A stretch of 40,267 nucleotides of DNA from an uncultured Eubacteriales bacterium (GTDB lineage Bacteria > Bacillota > Clostridia > Oscillospirales > Oscillospiraceae): assembly GCA_900319695.1 (NCBI GenBank), contig ONPN01000011.1, forward strand, positions 1-40,267. Direction: 5' to 3'. A model generated the notes under the pieces. The model had not been told where the DNA came from, did not search any database, and saw nothing but the letters and a program-made list of their open reading frames with translations. This document shows, one piece after another, positions 24,475 through 33,235 of the stretch. A program made the translations under genes and the position numbers. Position 1 is the first letter of the stretch. Each line of letters begins with the position of its first letter.

Positions 24475-25770
24475 TTACCTTTCCACAAACGTGATCTTCC
24501 ACGCTTTTTCTCCGGCCTCCGGCCAGGCCCGCTCGTCGACGGCGAGGCCGCGCGCCAGAACCGGGCCCTGCCCGTCTCGCAGAATGAGACAGGCTTCCCG
24601 CTCCGCGCGGGTGTAAGCGGCTTCTTTAAATAGCGCGCTCAGCTTCTTGCTCAAGTCCCGCCCGCGTGGTCGGATCGTGTCGCCGGGGCGTCTGCCGGTG
24701 CAAAAAACGCCGCTTGATACTATCTCATATTTGAGATAAGAAGTCTTGAACAAGTCGTGAATTTCTCCGCGATAGACACATTCCGCCGTGTCGACGCGGA
24801 CGCCGAGCTCCGGGACTTCCAGGCTCCCGCCGGGGATCAGGCGGCGCTCCGGGATCTGAACGCTGTCCGCTGTTTCCAGATACAGTCTCCCCTGCTCGCG
24901 CCGAAGCGTGTGTCCGGGAAGCTGCAAAAGCCCGTACTCCGTGCTCTTAATAAAGTCCAGCACAGCCTCACAGCGCTCCATGGATATGCCGGGGAACAGC
25001 TTCCGCACAACGCGCGAGGCGACGGCGGGATGCAGGGCGCGCAGCGCAGCCAGGGGCAGGCTTTCGTCCCTGAGCTCACGCTCCAAAAACGCCTCGGCCA
25101 TGCCTGCGAGACAGTCTTCGTCCCGTCCGGCGAGCCCGGAGGTTCTCGCGGCGGCCTCCGCAAAGCGGGCGTTGATCTTCCGCAGCAGGGGCACGACCTG
25201 ATGGCGCAGGAGATTTCGGGTATAGTCGTCGCTCCGGTTGGTGCTGTCCTCCACATGGGGGACGGCGTTTTCTTTCAGACAGGCCTCGATTTCCGCGCGC
25301 GAGACATGGAGCAGCGGGCGCAGGATAATCCCCCGCTCGGCGGGGATGCCGCACAGGCCGGCCGTGCCGCTGCCGCGTGTGAGGTTAAACAGCAGTGTCT
25401 CGGCGTTGTCGTCCATAGTATGCGCGGTGAGGATGCGGTCCGCGCCGAGTTCCCGCGCTTTTTCAAACAAAAACGCATAGCGCAGTTCCCGCGCCGCCTC
25501 TTCGAGGCTCAGGCCGCGCGCCGCCGCATAGCCGGGCGCGTCGCCGTGTCCGACGACGCAGGGGATGCCGTGCTCGCGGCACCAGTCCTCCACAAAGGCG
25601 GCGTCGCGCAGGGATTCGGCTCCGCGTATGCCGTGCTCAAAGTGGGCGGCGGTCACGTCCCAGCCCCCGCTGTGCAAAAGATGCAGAAGGCACATGGAGT
25701 CGGCCCCGCCGGAGACCGCGCACAGGAGCTTTTCGCCCCTTTTCGGCGCGGGGTTTAAGTCAATAGTCAT
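24475..25770 (-). CDS. tilS: tRNA(Ile)-lysidine synthetase
   Basis: A 431-residue enzyme that converts C34 of the CAU tRNA-Ile to lysidine, allowing AUA decoding. The ATP pyrophosphatase P-loop SGGADS is at 20-25, followed by AAHFEHGIRG and TAHTMDDNAETLLFNL, all TilS family motifs; the C-terminal tRNA-binding domain (GRRPGDTIRPRG) is present. ATG 25770 overlaps the dnaB end by 11 bases, and no strong ribosome site is seen, so translation may be coupled; TTG at 25788 would add six residues. Confidence 0.93.
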   Translation of the reverse strand: MTIDLNPAPKRGEKLLCAVSGGADSMCLLHLLHSGGWDVTAAHFEHGIRGAESLRDAAFVEDWCREHGIPCVVGHGDAPGYAAARGLSLEEAARELRYAFLFEKARELGADRILTAHTMDDNAETLLFNLTRGSGTAGLCGIPAERGIILRPLLHVSRAEIEACLKENAVPHVEDSTNRSDDYTRNLLRHQVVPLLRKINARFAEAAARTSGLAGRDEDCLAGMAEAFLERELRDESLPLAALRALHPAVASRVVRKLFPGISMERCEAVLDFIKSTEYGLLQLPGHTLRREQGRLYLETADSVQIPERRLIPGGSLEVPELGVRVDTAECVYRGEIHDLFKTSYLKYEIVSSGVFCTGRRPGDTIRPRGRDLSKKLSALFKEAAYTRAEREACLILRDGQGPVLARGLAVDERAWPEAGEKAWKITFVER

Positions 25771-27106
25771 CTTCGCGCCGCTTCTCAAACATGCTGAAGC
25801 TGGTGTACTCGGGCAGCCACAGCAGCTCCACCGTGCCGGTCTGGCCCTTGCGGTTTTTCAGAATGATGGCCTCGGCCAGGTTGGGGTTCTCGCTCTCCTT
25901 GTTATAATACCCATCGCGGTAGAGTCCTATCACGACGTCGGCGTCCTGCTCGATGGCGCCGGATTCGCGCAGGTCGGAGAGCATGGGGCGCTTGTCCTGC
26001 CGCGACTCGTTGGCACGGGAGAGCTGGGACAGGCAGATGACGGGGACGTTGAGCTCCTTGGCCATGATCTTCAACATGCGGCTGATGTCGCTGACGGCCT
26101 GGGTGCGGCTCTCGTTCGACCAGGAGTGCCCGCTGCCCGCGGACTGCATCAGCTGTAAATAGTCGATGACCACGAGGCCGAGGTTTGCGACCCTGCGGCA
26201 CTGGGCGTTCATGTCCGAGACCGTGAGGGTCGGGTTGTCGTCGATGCGGATGTCCGTGGCGCTGAGCGCCTGGGCGGCGTTGGAAATCTCCCGCCACTGC
26301 TGGTCGGAGAGCTGGCCGGTCAGCAGGTTCTGGGACGGGATCAGGGCCGCGCGGGACAAAAGCCTTGTGACAAGCTGCTCGCGCGACATTTCCAATGAGA
26401 AGATGGCGACGGTCTGCCGCTCGTTCATGGCCGCGTGCAGGGCCATGTTCAGGGCGATACTGGTCTTGCCCATGCCGGGGCGGGCCGCAATCAGGATGAG
26501 CTCGGACTTGTTGAGGCCGAGGGTCACGCGGTCGAGATCGGCAAGGCCGGTGGACAGGCCGGGGATGGCGTTGCCGGAGGTGGCCGCCTCGGAGAGCGTG
26601 TCAAAGACATTCTGCACCACCGAGGACACCGGGATCAGGCCGCCCACGTTGCGGCCCTGGCGGAGGGCGTAGATCTTCCGCTCCGCCGCCTCAAGCATGG
26701 TCTCGGCCTCGCCGCTGCCCTCGTAGACCATGGAGCTGATCTCGTCGGCGGCCTCGCCGAGACGGCGGAGCAGCGCCCTGTCGCGCACGATGGCGGCGTA
26801 CTCCAGGACGTTGGCGGCGGTGGGGGTGATGCGCATGATCTCCGCGAGGTATTCCTCGCAGTTGTCCTTGTATACGCCCCTGACCTTCATCTGGCCCAGC
26901 ACGGTGACCGGGTCGATGGCCATGCTGTAGGAGAACATGGCGTAGATGGTCTCGTAGATGTCCCGGTTGAGCTGGATATAAAATTCGTCCGGCTTCAGCT
27001 TCTCAAGGACCTCCGGAATGCAGCGGGAGTCGATGAGCATGGAGCCGATGACAGCCTGCTCCGCGGGCGCGGAGTGAGGCGTCTTTCTGCCCAGCAGTTC
27101 GTCCAT
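25760..27106 (-). CDS. dnaB: Replicative DNA helicase
   Basis: A 448-residue hexameric helicase that unwinds DNA at the replication fork. The N-terminal DnaG-binding helical domain (PHSAPAEQAVIGSMLID) is complete, and the RecA-like domain has Walker A ARPGMGKT (208-215), Walker B VVIDYLQLM and the SRANESRQDKRP/SDLRESG loops. No intein is inserted. ATG 27106 has GAGG 8 bases upstream. In the cluster gdpP-rplI-dnaB, as in Bacillus, but with a 154-base gap to rplI that contains a tandem repeat. Confidence 0.95.
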   Translation of the reverse strand: MDELLGRKTPHSAPAEQAVIGSMLIDSRCIPEVLEKLKPDEFYIQLNRDIYETIYAMFSYSMAIDPVTVLGQMKVRGVYKDNCEEYLAEIMRITPTAANVLEYAAIVRDRALLRRLGEAADEISSMVYEGSGEAETMLEAAERKIYALRQGRNVGGLIPVSSVVQNVFDTLSEAATSGNAIPGLSTGLADLDRVTLGLNKSELILIAARPGMGKTSIALNMALHAAMNERQTVAIFSLEMSREQLVTRLLSRAALIPSQNLLTGQLSDQQWREISNAAQALSATDIRIDDNPTLTVSDMNAQCRRVANLGLVVIDYLQLMQSAGSGHSWSNESRTQAVSDISRMLKIMAKELNVPVICLSQLSRANESRQDKRPMLSDLRESGAIEQDADVVIGLYRDGYYNKESENPNLAEAIILKNRKGQTGTVELLWLPEYTSFSMFEKRREDDY

Positions 27107-27126
27107 TTTGTTACCTCAAAGCAGGG

Positions 27127-27255
27127 TGGAGTTTGGCGTGTGGAGTGTGGAGTGTGGAGTGTGGAGTGTGGAGTGTGGAGTGTGGAGTTATTGTGTCCGC
27201 TTCGCGGACTGATTTCAATTGTCGCGCAGCGACACCTTCACTCCAAACTCCACAC
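27127..27255. repeat. Seven-base tandem repeat (GTGTGGA)7 with inverted flanks, between rplI and dnaB
   Basis: Seven perfect copies of GTGTGGA run from 27138 to 27186. TGGAGTTTGG (27127-27136) and CCAAACTCCA (27243-27252), as well as GTGTGGAGTT (27180-27189) and AACTCCACAC (27246-27255), are inverted pairs. Inside are hairpins GTCCGC-ttc-GCGGAC and TGTCGC-gca-GCGACA, the latter also recurring near 31660. The whole forms the dnaB leader when read leftward. Confidence 0.85.
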
Positions 27256-27260
27256 TGTTT

Positions 27261-27710
27261 TTACTTATCCTCAATGACCAGCACGTTGACCGTGCCGCTG
27301 ACCTCGTAGCCGAGCTTGGCCTTGACCTGATAGCTGCCGAAGGTCTTGATGGGGTCGGCCTGGACAATCTTGTTCTTCTCGATCTCGATGCCGAACTGCG
27401 CCTTGAGCGCGTCGCAGATCTCCTGAGAGGTGACCGCGCCGAAGAGCTTGCCCGCGCCGCCGGCTTTCGCACGGACGACGACCTGCACGCCTTCGAGCTT
27501 TTTGGCGTTTTCCTGAGCCTCCGCCTTCTCGCGGGCGATCTGGGCGGCCTTGGCCTTCTCCTTGAGCTTGAGGGCGTTGATGTTGTCGGTGGTCGCCTCG
27601 GCGGCGAGACCGCGCGGGATGAGGTAGTTTCTGGCGTAGCCGATGGAGACCTCCTTCAGCTCGCCCTTCTTGCCCTGACCTCTGACGTCGGTATTGAAAA
27701 TAACTTTCAT
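27261..27710 (-). CDS. rplI: 50S ribosomal protein bL9
   Basis: A 149-residue protein, the normal length. The N-terminal rRNA-binding domain reads [20 protein letters not shown] and [13 protein letters not shown], the signature of bL9; a long central helix ([20 protein letters not shown]) leads to the C-terminal domain. ATG 27710 has GGGAGA 7 bases upstream; an open frame from 27740 only adds residues not found in the family. It binds 23S rRNA near the L1 stalk. Confidence 0.96.
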   Translation of the reverse strand: MKVIFNTDVRGQGKKGELKEVSIGYARNYLIPRGLAAEATTDNINALKLKEKAKAAQIAREKAEAQENAKKLEGVQVVVRAKAGGAGKLFGAVTSQEICDALKAQFGIEIEKNKIVQADPIKTFGSYQVKAKLGYEVSGTVNVLVIEDK

Positions 27711-27746
27711 ATCTGTTTCTCCCTTCGGAATGATATACAATGTGAT

Positions 27747-28097
27747 TTATAATACCTGGTCTGTGTTCTCTATATGAATTGTCTGATAGGTTTTTCCGGT
27801 GCCGGGCTCCGTAAAAACGGAGTCTGTCGTTATTTGAACATTTTGTTTTATAAAATTATCTATACGGCTAAAATCAGGCGCTTTTTCTCCGGAGAAATCA
27901 CATGCGTAAAATACAAGCTCAGACATTGTCTCATCGGTCGTCATTCTGAATATGATATCGTCCGAATCAGCCTCAAGCTCCAGCTTGTCATGTCCTATCT
28001 CCATAAAGGTCTCCCAGAGGATTTCCTCTATGGCGGCCCTCGACAGTTTGATCACGCGAACTTCATTTTCTTCCAGATGATTTGTTTTTTCCGACAT
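27747..28097 (-). CDS. Conserved-looking small acidic protein of unknown function in the gdpP-rplI operon
   Basis: A 116-residue acidic protein I do not recognise. It starts at ATG 28097 with GGGGAAAG about 6 bases before, 30 bases after the gdpP stop and 36 before rplI, so it is clearly in the operon. It is helix-then-strand rich (AAIEEILWETFMEIGHDKLE, then DDIIFRMTTDE and ELVFYACDF), has no signal peptide or membrane segment, and its base composition is more AT-rich than its neighbours. Confidence 0.75.
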   Translation of the reverse strand: MSEKTNHLEENEVRVIKLSRAAIEEILWETFMEIGHDKLELEADSDDIIFRMTTDETMSELVFYACDFSGEKAPDFSRIDNFIKQNVQITTDSVFTEPGTGKTYQTIHIENTDQVL

Positions 28098-28127
28098 ATG
28101 ACTTTCCCCAAAAAACCTGACAATTGA

Positions 28128-30113
28128 CTATGACAGATAGTCGTCGATGGCTTCGCGTACCTTCTGCATGGCCTCCTCGGCCGTGATGTCCGCAAACTGC
28201 GCGGCCGCGGCGTTGCGGTTGCCGCCGCCGCCGAGCTTTTCCATGATGAGCTGGACGTTCACGTCCCCAATGGATCGGGCCGAGGCAAAGCAGCCGCCGC
28301 CCGCCGCCGGAACCACGACGATGGACGCCTCCACGCCGGAGATGTTCAAAAGCTCATCCGCCGCCTTGGCCGCGATCACGCGGTCCTGCGCCTCCTGCGG
28401 CGCCGCCAGGGCGACGCCCCGGTAGATCTCCGCCTGCTGGAGGATCTTGTACTTGGCCACCGTCTGCGCCAGATCCGACTGGAACAGGCGCTTGACGAAG
28501 ATGGTGTCCGCTCCCTCGCTTCTGAGCCACGAGGCCGCGTCGAAGGTGCGCTCGCCGGTGCGGAGGGTGAAGTTTTTGGTGTCGAGCACGATACCGGCCA
28601 GCATGGCCTCGGCCTCGCAGCGCAGGACGTGGTTCACATCCGGCAGCTCCTGCAGGATCTCGGCGATCAGCTCACACGCGGAGGAGGCGTAGGGCTCGAT
28701 ATAGCTCAGCGCCGCGTCCTGGATATAGGTGGCGGCCACGCGGTGGTGGTCGAAGACGGCCACGCGCTGGCACTGGGTAAGCAGGGCCGGAACCTCCACC
28801 TGTTCGGGGCGGTTGGTGTCCACCACCACGAGGAGAGTGCCCGGCTCGATGCGCGCGGGCAGCTCGGCGGGGCTGATAAAGGCGTCGCGGTACTCCTGCT
28901 CACGCCGGATCATATCGGCCAGGGGCTTTGCCGCCGAGTGCTGGATGTCGGCCACGATGGTGGCCTTGATCCCGCGCTGTCGGGCGATGCTGTACACGCC
29001 GACGGCCGCGCCGTAGCTGTCCATGTCGCCGTTGCGGTGGCCCATGATGAGCAGGCCCGTCGCCTCCTGGATGAGGTTGGAGAAGGAGTTTGCGGTCACG
29101 CGGGAGCGGACCTTCGTGCGCTTTTCCACCTCGGAGCCGCGCCCGCCGTAGAACTCAAAGCCCATGCGGTTTTTGACGACGGTCTGGTCGCCGCCGCGGG
29201 AGAGGGCCAGCTCCACCGCGTTGTCCGCGGCCTGGAGGCTCTCGGCGAAGCTCTCCGCCTCCGCGCCGAGGCCGACGCTGATGGTGGCCGCGATGCCGGA
29301 GGGGCTGACGACAGCCTTGATCTCCTCGGTGATCTTGAACTTCTCCTCCTTGAGCTTCTCCATATGCTGGCGCTCCATGAGGACGAGATAGCGGTCGCGG
29401 TCATAGCGGCGCAGGATGCCGTGGAAACCGGCGCACCACTTGCCCAGCATATCCTCCGCCGCGTCGCGCAGATCGTTCTTGACGCGGTCGGGCTGGTTTT
29501 TCATCAGCTCGTCCAGGTTGTCGATGATGATGATGCCGGCGACAGGGCGGGTGTTCTCGTATTCGATGCGGATATCGTCGTAATCCGTCACGTCCACCCA
29601 GTAGGTGATGCCCATGAACACACTGTTCTCGGTCTCCTGCTCGGAGCGGATGAGCGTGCCGTGGAGCTGGTACTTGCGGCCGTTTACCTCAATGAGCGTG
29701 GGATAGCGGTCCTTGCCCTCCAGGAGCCAGCCGCCGGTAAACTGGGGGATGAGCTCGGCAATATTGGCGTCCAGGCGGGTGCCGCTCTCGCCGCACATCT
29801 TGAAAAACGCCTCGTTGCCCCAGATGATGCGCGAATCCTCCAACTTGAAGATCGCGATGGGGAGCGGGAAATTGATGAGCGTGCTGCTCTTGGCGCTCTC
29901 CGTCTCATAGACGCGGGACTCGATATACGCGGCGAGGCGTTTTTCCCTCCGGCCGCGCAGGATCAGGTTGACGATCATCAGCAGGACGATCGCCCCGCCC
30001 GTCCCGGCCGCCAGGGTGTATAGCCCGTAGTTGGCGGCCGCCGCCGCGAAAAGCAGCAGCAGCGCGTAGGGCAGTCGGCCCGGCTGAACCAGCCGCCGCA
30101 GCGTCTTGTTCAT
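28128..30113 (-). CDS. gdpP: Cyclic-di-AMP phosphodiesterase GdpP
   Basis: A 661-residue membrane enzyme that hydrolyses c-di-AMP to pApA, controlling cell-wall and potassium homeostasis. Two membrane segments (about 14-30 and 38-53) precede a PAS-like region (80-155), a degenerate GGDEF region (190-310) and the DHH-DHHA1 domain: GHRNGDMDS (358-366), VVDTNRPE, FDHH (454-457) and the GGGG motif at 628-631. In the family this last motif is GGGH-like; here N632 follows the glycines where histidine is usual. ATG 30113 has GGAGGAGG upstream. First gene of the leftward cluster. Confidence 0.93.
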   Translation of the reverse strand: MNKTLRRLVQPGRLPYALLLLFAAAAANYGLYTLAAGTGGAIVLLMIVNLILRGRREKRLAAYIESRVYETESAKSSTLINFPLPIAIFKLEDSRIIWGNEAFFKMCGESGTRLDANIAELIPQFTGGWLLEGKDRYPTLIEVNGRKYQLHGTLIRSEQETENSVFMGITYWVDVTDYDDIRIEYENTRPVAGIIIIDNLDELMKNQPDRVKNDLRDAAEDMLGKWCAGFHGILRRYDRDRYLVLMERQHMEKLKEEKFKITEEIKAVVSPSGIAATISVGLGAEAESFAESLQAADNAVELALSRGGDQTVVKNRMGFEFYGGRGSEVEKRTKVRSRVTANSFSNLIQEATGLLIMGHRNGDMDSYGAAVGVYSIARQRGIKATIVADIQHSAAKPLADMIRREQEYRDAFISPAELPARIEPGTLLVVVDTNRPEQVEVPALLTQCQRVAVFDHHRVAATYIQDAALSYIEPYASSACELIAEILQELPDVNHVLRCEAEAMLAGIVLDTKNFTLRTGERTFDAASWLRSEGADTIFVKRLFQSDLAQTVAKYKILQQAEIYRGVALAAPQEAQDRVIAAKAADELLNISGVEASIVVVPAAGGGCFASARSIGDVNVQLIMEKLGGGGNRNAAAAQFADITAEEAMQKVREAIDDYLS

Positions 30114-30158
30114 GTATGCACCTCCTCCGCAAAGAGATCATTCGCAAGGTGATGTTAC

Positions 30159-30187
30159 ATTATACCAAGTTTTCCGTCTGTTTACAA
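30159..30187 (-). promoter_or_regulatory. Promoter of the gdpP cluster
   Basis: On the minus strand TTGTAA (30182-30187) and TATAAT (30159-30164) are separated by 17 bases, and gdpP starts 45 bases downstream. It lies between divergent genes. Confidence 0.7.
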
Positions 30188-30248
30188 TCATAAATTGCGC
30201 GCGCCCCGCAATAATACACATAGAAAGCCAAAGAAGGAGAGAAGCGAA

Positions 30249-31268
30249 ATGAAGGCAGTGATCCTTGCGGGCGGTCTGGGGACGAGACTGCGGCCCGTGA
30301 CCGGGGAGCATCCGAAGCCGATGGTGCCCCTGCTCGGCAGGCCAATGATGGAATATATCGTGGACAGGCTGCGCGACAGCGGCTTTACGCAGATCTGCGC
30401 GGCCCTGCACTACCGGGCCGGGGAGATCATGGCCCACTTCGGCGACGGGCGGCGCTTCGGGGTGAGCATGGAGTACCGCATTGAGACGGAAAACCTCGGC
30501 ACGGCGGGCAGCGTCAAGAACTGCCGGGACTTTGTCGGGGGCGAGGACTTTCTCATCATCTCCGGCGACGCGGCCTGCGACTTTGCGCTCGAAAAGCTCA
30601 TGCGGGCGCACCGGGACAAGGGCGCGGCCGTCACCATCGCCCTGAGCGAGGAGAGCCTGCCGCTGCGCTACGGGCTTGCGGTGACGGACGGCGAGGGGCG
30701 CATCCGCAGCTTTATCGAAAAGCCGGAGTGGCCGCGCGTGGTGACCGATCTTGTGAACACGGGGATCTACGTCGTGTCCCCCTCGGTTCTGGAGCGCATC
30801 CCGGAGGGGGTCTGCGACTTCGGAAAGGATCTGTTTCCGATGCTGCTGAAGGAGGGCGCGCCGCTCTACGGCCAGGTGATGGAGGGCTACTGGCGCGACA
30901 TCGGCACGCCGCAGGACTACTACCGCTGCTGCGCCGACGCGCTGGACGGGAAACTCCGTCTGACGCCGGGCGAGGCCTTCCGCCGCCCCGCGCCCGAGCC
31001 CGTCACGGACAGCGAGGAGGAGGGCGTCGTGCTCTGCTGCGGCTGTGTGGACCGGGCACGGCTCATGGGGACGCTTTCGGAGCTGATGCTGGAGCTCGGG
31101 GCCGACTACGGCGACGGTATCCGTCTGAGCGGGAAAAACTACGAGCTGCATATCAGCCCCAGCGCCGTGAACTCCGCCGTGCGCATCGCGGTCAAATCCC
31201 CGGACGCGGAGCTTGCGAAAGCGCTCTGTCTCTCGGCAAAGGAAGTCGCGGAGAAGCTCAACATGTAA
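30249..31268 (+). CDS. Sugar-phosphate nucleotidyltransferase with a phosphomannomutase-like C-terminal tail
   Basis: A 339-residue protein. Residues 1-235 are a nucleotidyltransferase domain: MKAVILAGGLGTRLRPVTGE, then PKPMVPLLGRPMMEYIVDRL, ISGDA, FIEKP and GYWRDIGTPQDYY, typical of NDP-sugar (GDP-mannose or glucose-1-phosphate) pyrophosphorylases. The tail (about 255-339) lacks the usual left-handed beta-helix; instead it resembles the last domain of phosphomannomutase (KNYELHISPSAVNSAVRIAV). It could make a nucleotide sugar for envelope glycans. ATG 30249 has AAGGAG nine bases before. The substrate is not settled. Confidence 0.82.
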   Translation: MKAVILAGGLGTRLRPVTGEHPKPMVPLLGRPMMEYIVDRLRDSGFTQICAALHYRAGEIMAHFGDGRRFGVSMEYRIETENLGTAGSVKNCRDFVGGEDFLIISGDAACDFALEKLMRAHRDKGAAVTIALSEESLPLRYGLAVTDGEGRIRSFIEKPEWPRVVTDLVNTGIYVVSPSVLERIPEGVCDFGKDLFPMLLKEGAPLYGQVMEGYWRDIGTPQDYYRCCADALDGKLRLTPGEAFRRPAPEPVTDSEEEGVVLCCGCVDRARLMGTLSELMLELGADYGDGIRLSGKNYELHISPSAVNSAVRIAVKSPDAELAKALCLSAKEVAEKLNM

Positions 31269-31284
31269 AATATGGATACAAAAT

Positions 31285-31368
31285 CGTAGGGGTCGATCCC
31301 CAGATCGACCCGCCGAAAAACGCACAGCGCTGCAAAACGGCGGGCCGATGAGGGCATCGGCCCCTACG
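31285..31368. repeat. REP-like palindromic repeat, copy 2
   Basis: An 84-base imperfect palindrome from CGTAGGGGTCGATCCCC to ATCGGCCCCTACG, homologous to 24389-24462. A related GC-rich unit (GTAGGGGCGACC ... GGTCGCCC) follows at about 31391-31420. Confidence 0.75.
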
Positions 31369-31447
31369 GCGCATGACGTGGGTTCCTCTCCGTAGGGGCG
31401 ACCCTTGCGGTCGCCCGCGCGGTATATCCTTCAAATTGCATAAAACA

Positions 31448-31482
31448 TATGGCGAATCCGCACATTGTACGGATTCGCCATA
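31448..31482 (+). terminator. Probable terminator after the nucleotidyltransferase gene
   Basis: TATGGCGAATCCG and CGGATTCGCCATA form a perfect 13-bp stem with a 9-base loop, followed by CGTTTTAA. It also could serve leftward transcripts (AAAACA upstream). Confidence 0.55.
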
Positions 31483-31527
31483 CGTTTTAAAGATATTTGT
31501 TTTGTTTCACCGCCGGGACTCGTCATG

Positions 31528-31766
31528 CCTCCCCTGTAAGGGGAGGTGGCCGCAGGCCGGAGGGGTTGACTCCTCGCGCGCGTCCGGGGCTCGCCATGCC
31601 TCCCCTTCGAAAGGGGAGGTGCCCCAGTGCGCACACTGGGGCGGAGGGATCGGGTTCAATCGTCGCGCAGCGACTCCGCTTTGAGTCGGTGCAGGAACCG
31701 GGTTCGATCCCTCAGTCATGGCCTCGCGGGGGATCGGCCATGACAGCTCCCTTTTCGAAAGGGAGC
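31528..31766. repeat. Cluster of short GC-rich palindromes
   Basis: Stem-loops CCTCCCCT-gta-AGGGGAGG (31528-31546), CCTCCCCTTCGAAAGGGGAGG (31599-31619), CCCCAGTG-cgca-CACTGGGG (31622-31641) and GCTCCCTTTTCGAAAGGGAGC (31746-31766) are arrayed in 240 bases. They resemble the block at 7950-8324 in the mobile element. The last one can terminate the leftward Ig-like gene. Confidence 0.75.
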
Positions 31767-31768
31767 CG

Positions 31769-33103
31769 TTAACCCACCGGGACAAAGGTCACATGCACCA
31801 CCGCGTCCATGGCGGGCATGACGAAGGTCTGGGACTGGGTGATGTCATAGCTGGCCGAGCCGTCGATGAGGCTCCATACGATGCTGGCCAGTTTATAGCC
31901 GGGGGCGGGGCTGGGAACGACGCGGACGGTGGTCTGCGGGTAGACGTTCATGCTCTCGCCGCTCTCGCCTGTGTTCAGCACAAGCGACGCGCTGCCGCCC
32001 TGCATCGGGGCAAGGCTCACACGGTAGGCTCTCAGGCCCGTCACATAGCCGCCGCTCCAGCTCTCGTCACCGCCGCCGAAGCCAACCGCGCCGCCGGAAG
32101 CGGCGGCTTGCCAGACGGCGACAAACGTCGTGTTACGACCAATATTGATGGTAGCGCCGGGGGCATACTCGGTGCCGTCCAAACTCCACGCCTTGAAGCT
32201 CTGTCCCGCAGGCGGGTCAAAATCGCAGCCCGGAAGGGTGTACTCGCCCAACACATTCGGTACATCCTCCATCTGACCGTCGCCGCCGTTGGGGTCAAAA
32301 CGCACGGTATACCCATTCACCGTCACGGCGCAGCTCGCGCTCTTGTCATCGGCCGTATCGTCGGTTCCGTTGGTGGCAGTGACGGTGACGGTTGCGCTAC
32401 CCGCCGACATACCCTTGGCGTAGACGGTCGTGGTTTCGGTGGCTGTATTTAGTTGAACCGCGGTCTTGCAATCCGCGTCGGAATACAGCTTCACAGCGCT
32501 GGCGTTCGTTCCGCCAACGCTCCACTTCACGGTCTTGTCCGTGGCGTTGTCGGGGCTGACGGTGGCAGTAAAGGAGACCTTACCGTCCACATTGATTGTC
32601 TGTGCGGTGGACGGGTTGAGGGTCACGCCAGTGACAGCAACGGAGGAAGAACCCGCCGAATAATAAACAACCACCTTTTTAATCTGATATAAGTACTGAT
32701 TGTCATCACATTCAATAGTAATCGACGTCGAATTTACATCAATGAACGAAAAGCCTCCACCATTGGAATCGTTGATATTAGAGAGTGTTCCATGATTTGC
32801 ACTGTAGTGGCTTACATACCCATTTCCTCCATACCACCCAATGGTCATATCAACTCTTGTAATTGTCTCACCGCTCAGGCCTTGAATCGTCCATGGGGTA
32901 ATAGCGGCACCATCACCATCCACATACCCAGTTCCCGTAATTTTAATATGCGTACCAGTGTATGTACCGTTTCCCGTATTTGTGGTAAACTCTTCTGACT
33001 CGACCTCCGCCGCATACGCCGTCAAGCCCATCCCCGGCATCAGCCCCAGCACCAGCACCAGCGTGAGCAGCAGGGACAGGATTTTTGTTCCTCTGTGTTT
33101 CAT
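31769..33103 (-). CDS. Secreted protein with BIG2 Ig-like and InlB-type repeat domains
   Basis: A 444-residue predicted extracellular protein. A signal peptide (basic MKHRGTK, hydrophobic core SLLLTLVLVLGLMPGMGL, cut after AYA) starts it. Residues about 40-150 are an unrecognised beta-rich region. A bacterial Ig-like domain (BIG2) follows at about 155-250 (VTGVTLNPSTAQTINVDGKV), then an InlB/Listeria-Bacteroides repeat (YTVRFDPNGGDG to TTFVAVW) and a last InlB-like repeat (VRVVPSPAPGYKLASIVW to MDAVVHVTF). No LPXTG or S-layer motif is seen, so it may be shed or held by another contact. ATG 33103 has AAGGAGA 8 bases upstream. It probably contributes to adhesion or surface display. Confidence 0.83.
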   Translation of the reverse strand: MKHRGTKILSLLLTLVLVLGLMPGMGLTAYAAEVESEEFTTNTGNGTYTGTHIKITGTGYVDGDGAAITPWTIQGLSGETITRVDMTIGWYGGNGYVSHYSANHGTLSNINDSNGGGFSFIDVNSTSITIECDDNQYLYQIKKVVVYYSAGSSSVAVTGVTLNPSTAQTINVDGKVSFTATVSPDNATDKTVKWSVGGTNASAVKLYSDADCKTAVQLNTATETTTVYAKGMSAGSATVTVTATNGTDDTADDKSASCAVTVNGYTVRFDPNGGDGQMEDVPNVLGEYTLPGCDFDPPAGQSFKAWSLDGTEYAPGATINIGRNTTFVAVWQAAASGGAVGFGGGDESWSGGYVTGLRAYRVSLAPMQGGSASLVLNTGESGESMNVYPQTTVRVVPSPAPGYKLASIVWSLIDGSASYDITQSQTFVMPAMDAVVHVTFVPVG

Positions 33104-33168
33104 GTTTCTTTCTCCTTTTCTATTGATCGCCGCACCGCGCGGCGGGATGTGTGGGATTGCAGAAGCAG

Positions 33169-33210
33169 GTATTGATATGTATTGACAGTTCAATGTATCT
33201 GCCTTATACT
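33169..33210 (+). promoter_or_regulatory. Promoter and operator-like repeats of the RelB-RelE module
   Basis: TTGACA (33182-33187) and TATACT (33205-33210) are 17 bases apart. GTATTGA occurs twice with a 10-base period (33169, 33179), and ATTGA-cagt-TCAAT (33181-33194) is an inverted repeat over the -35 box, as expected for antitoxin autorepression. Confidence 0.65.
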
Positions 33211-33235
33211 GGGGACGAAAGGAGTGATCTGCTGT

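Noticed and set aside
27138-27186. CRISPR-like array
   Set aside because: Units are 7 bases without spacers; no cas genes in the window.
28629-31325. Long antisense frames over gdpP and the nucleotidyltransferase gene
   Set aside because: Shadows of genes with clear motifs; no ribosome sites.
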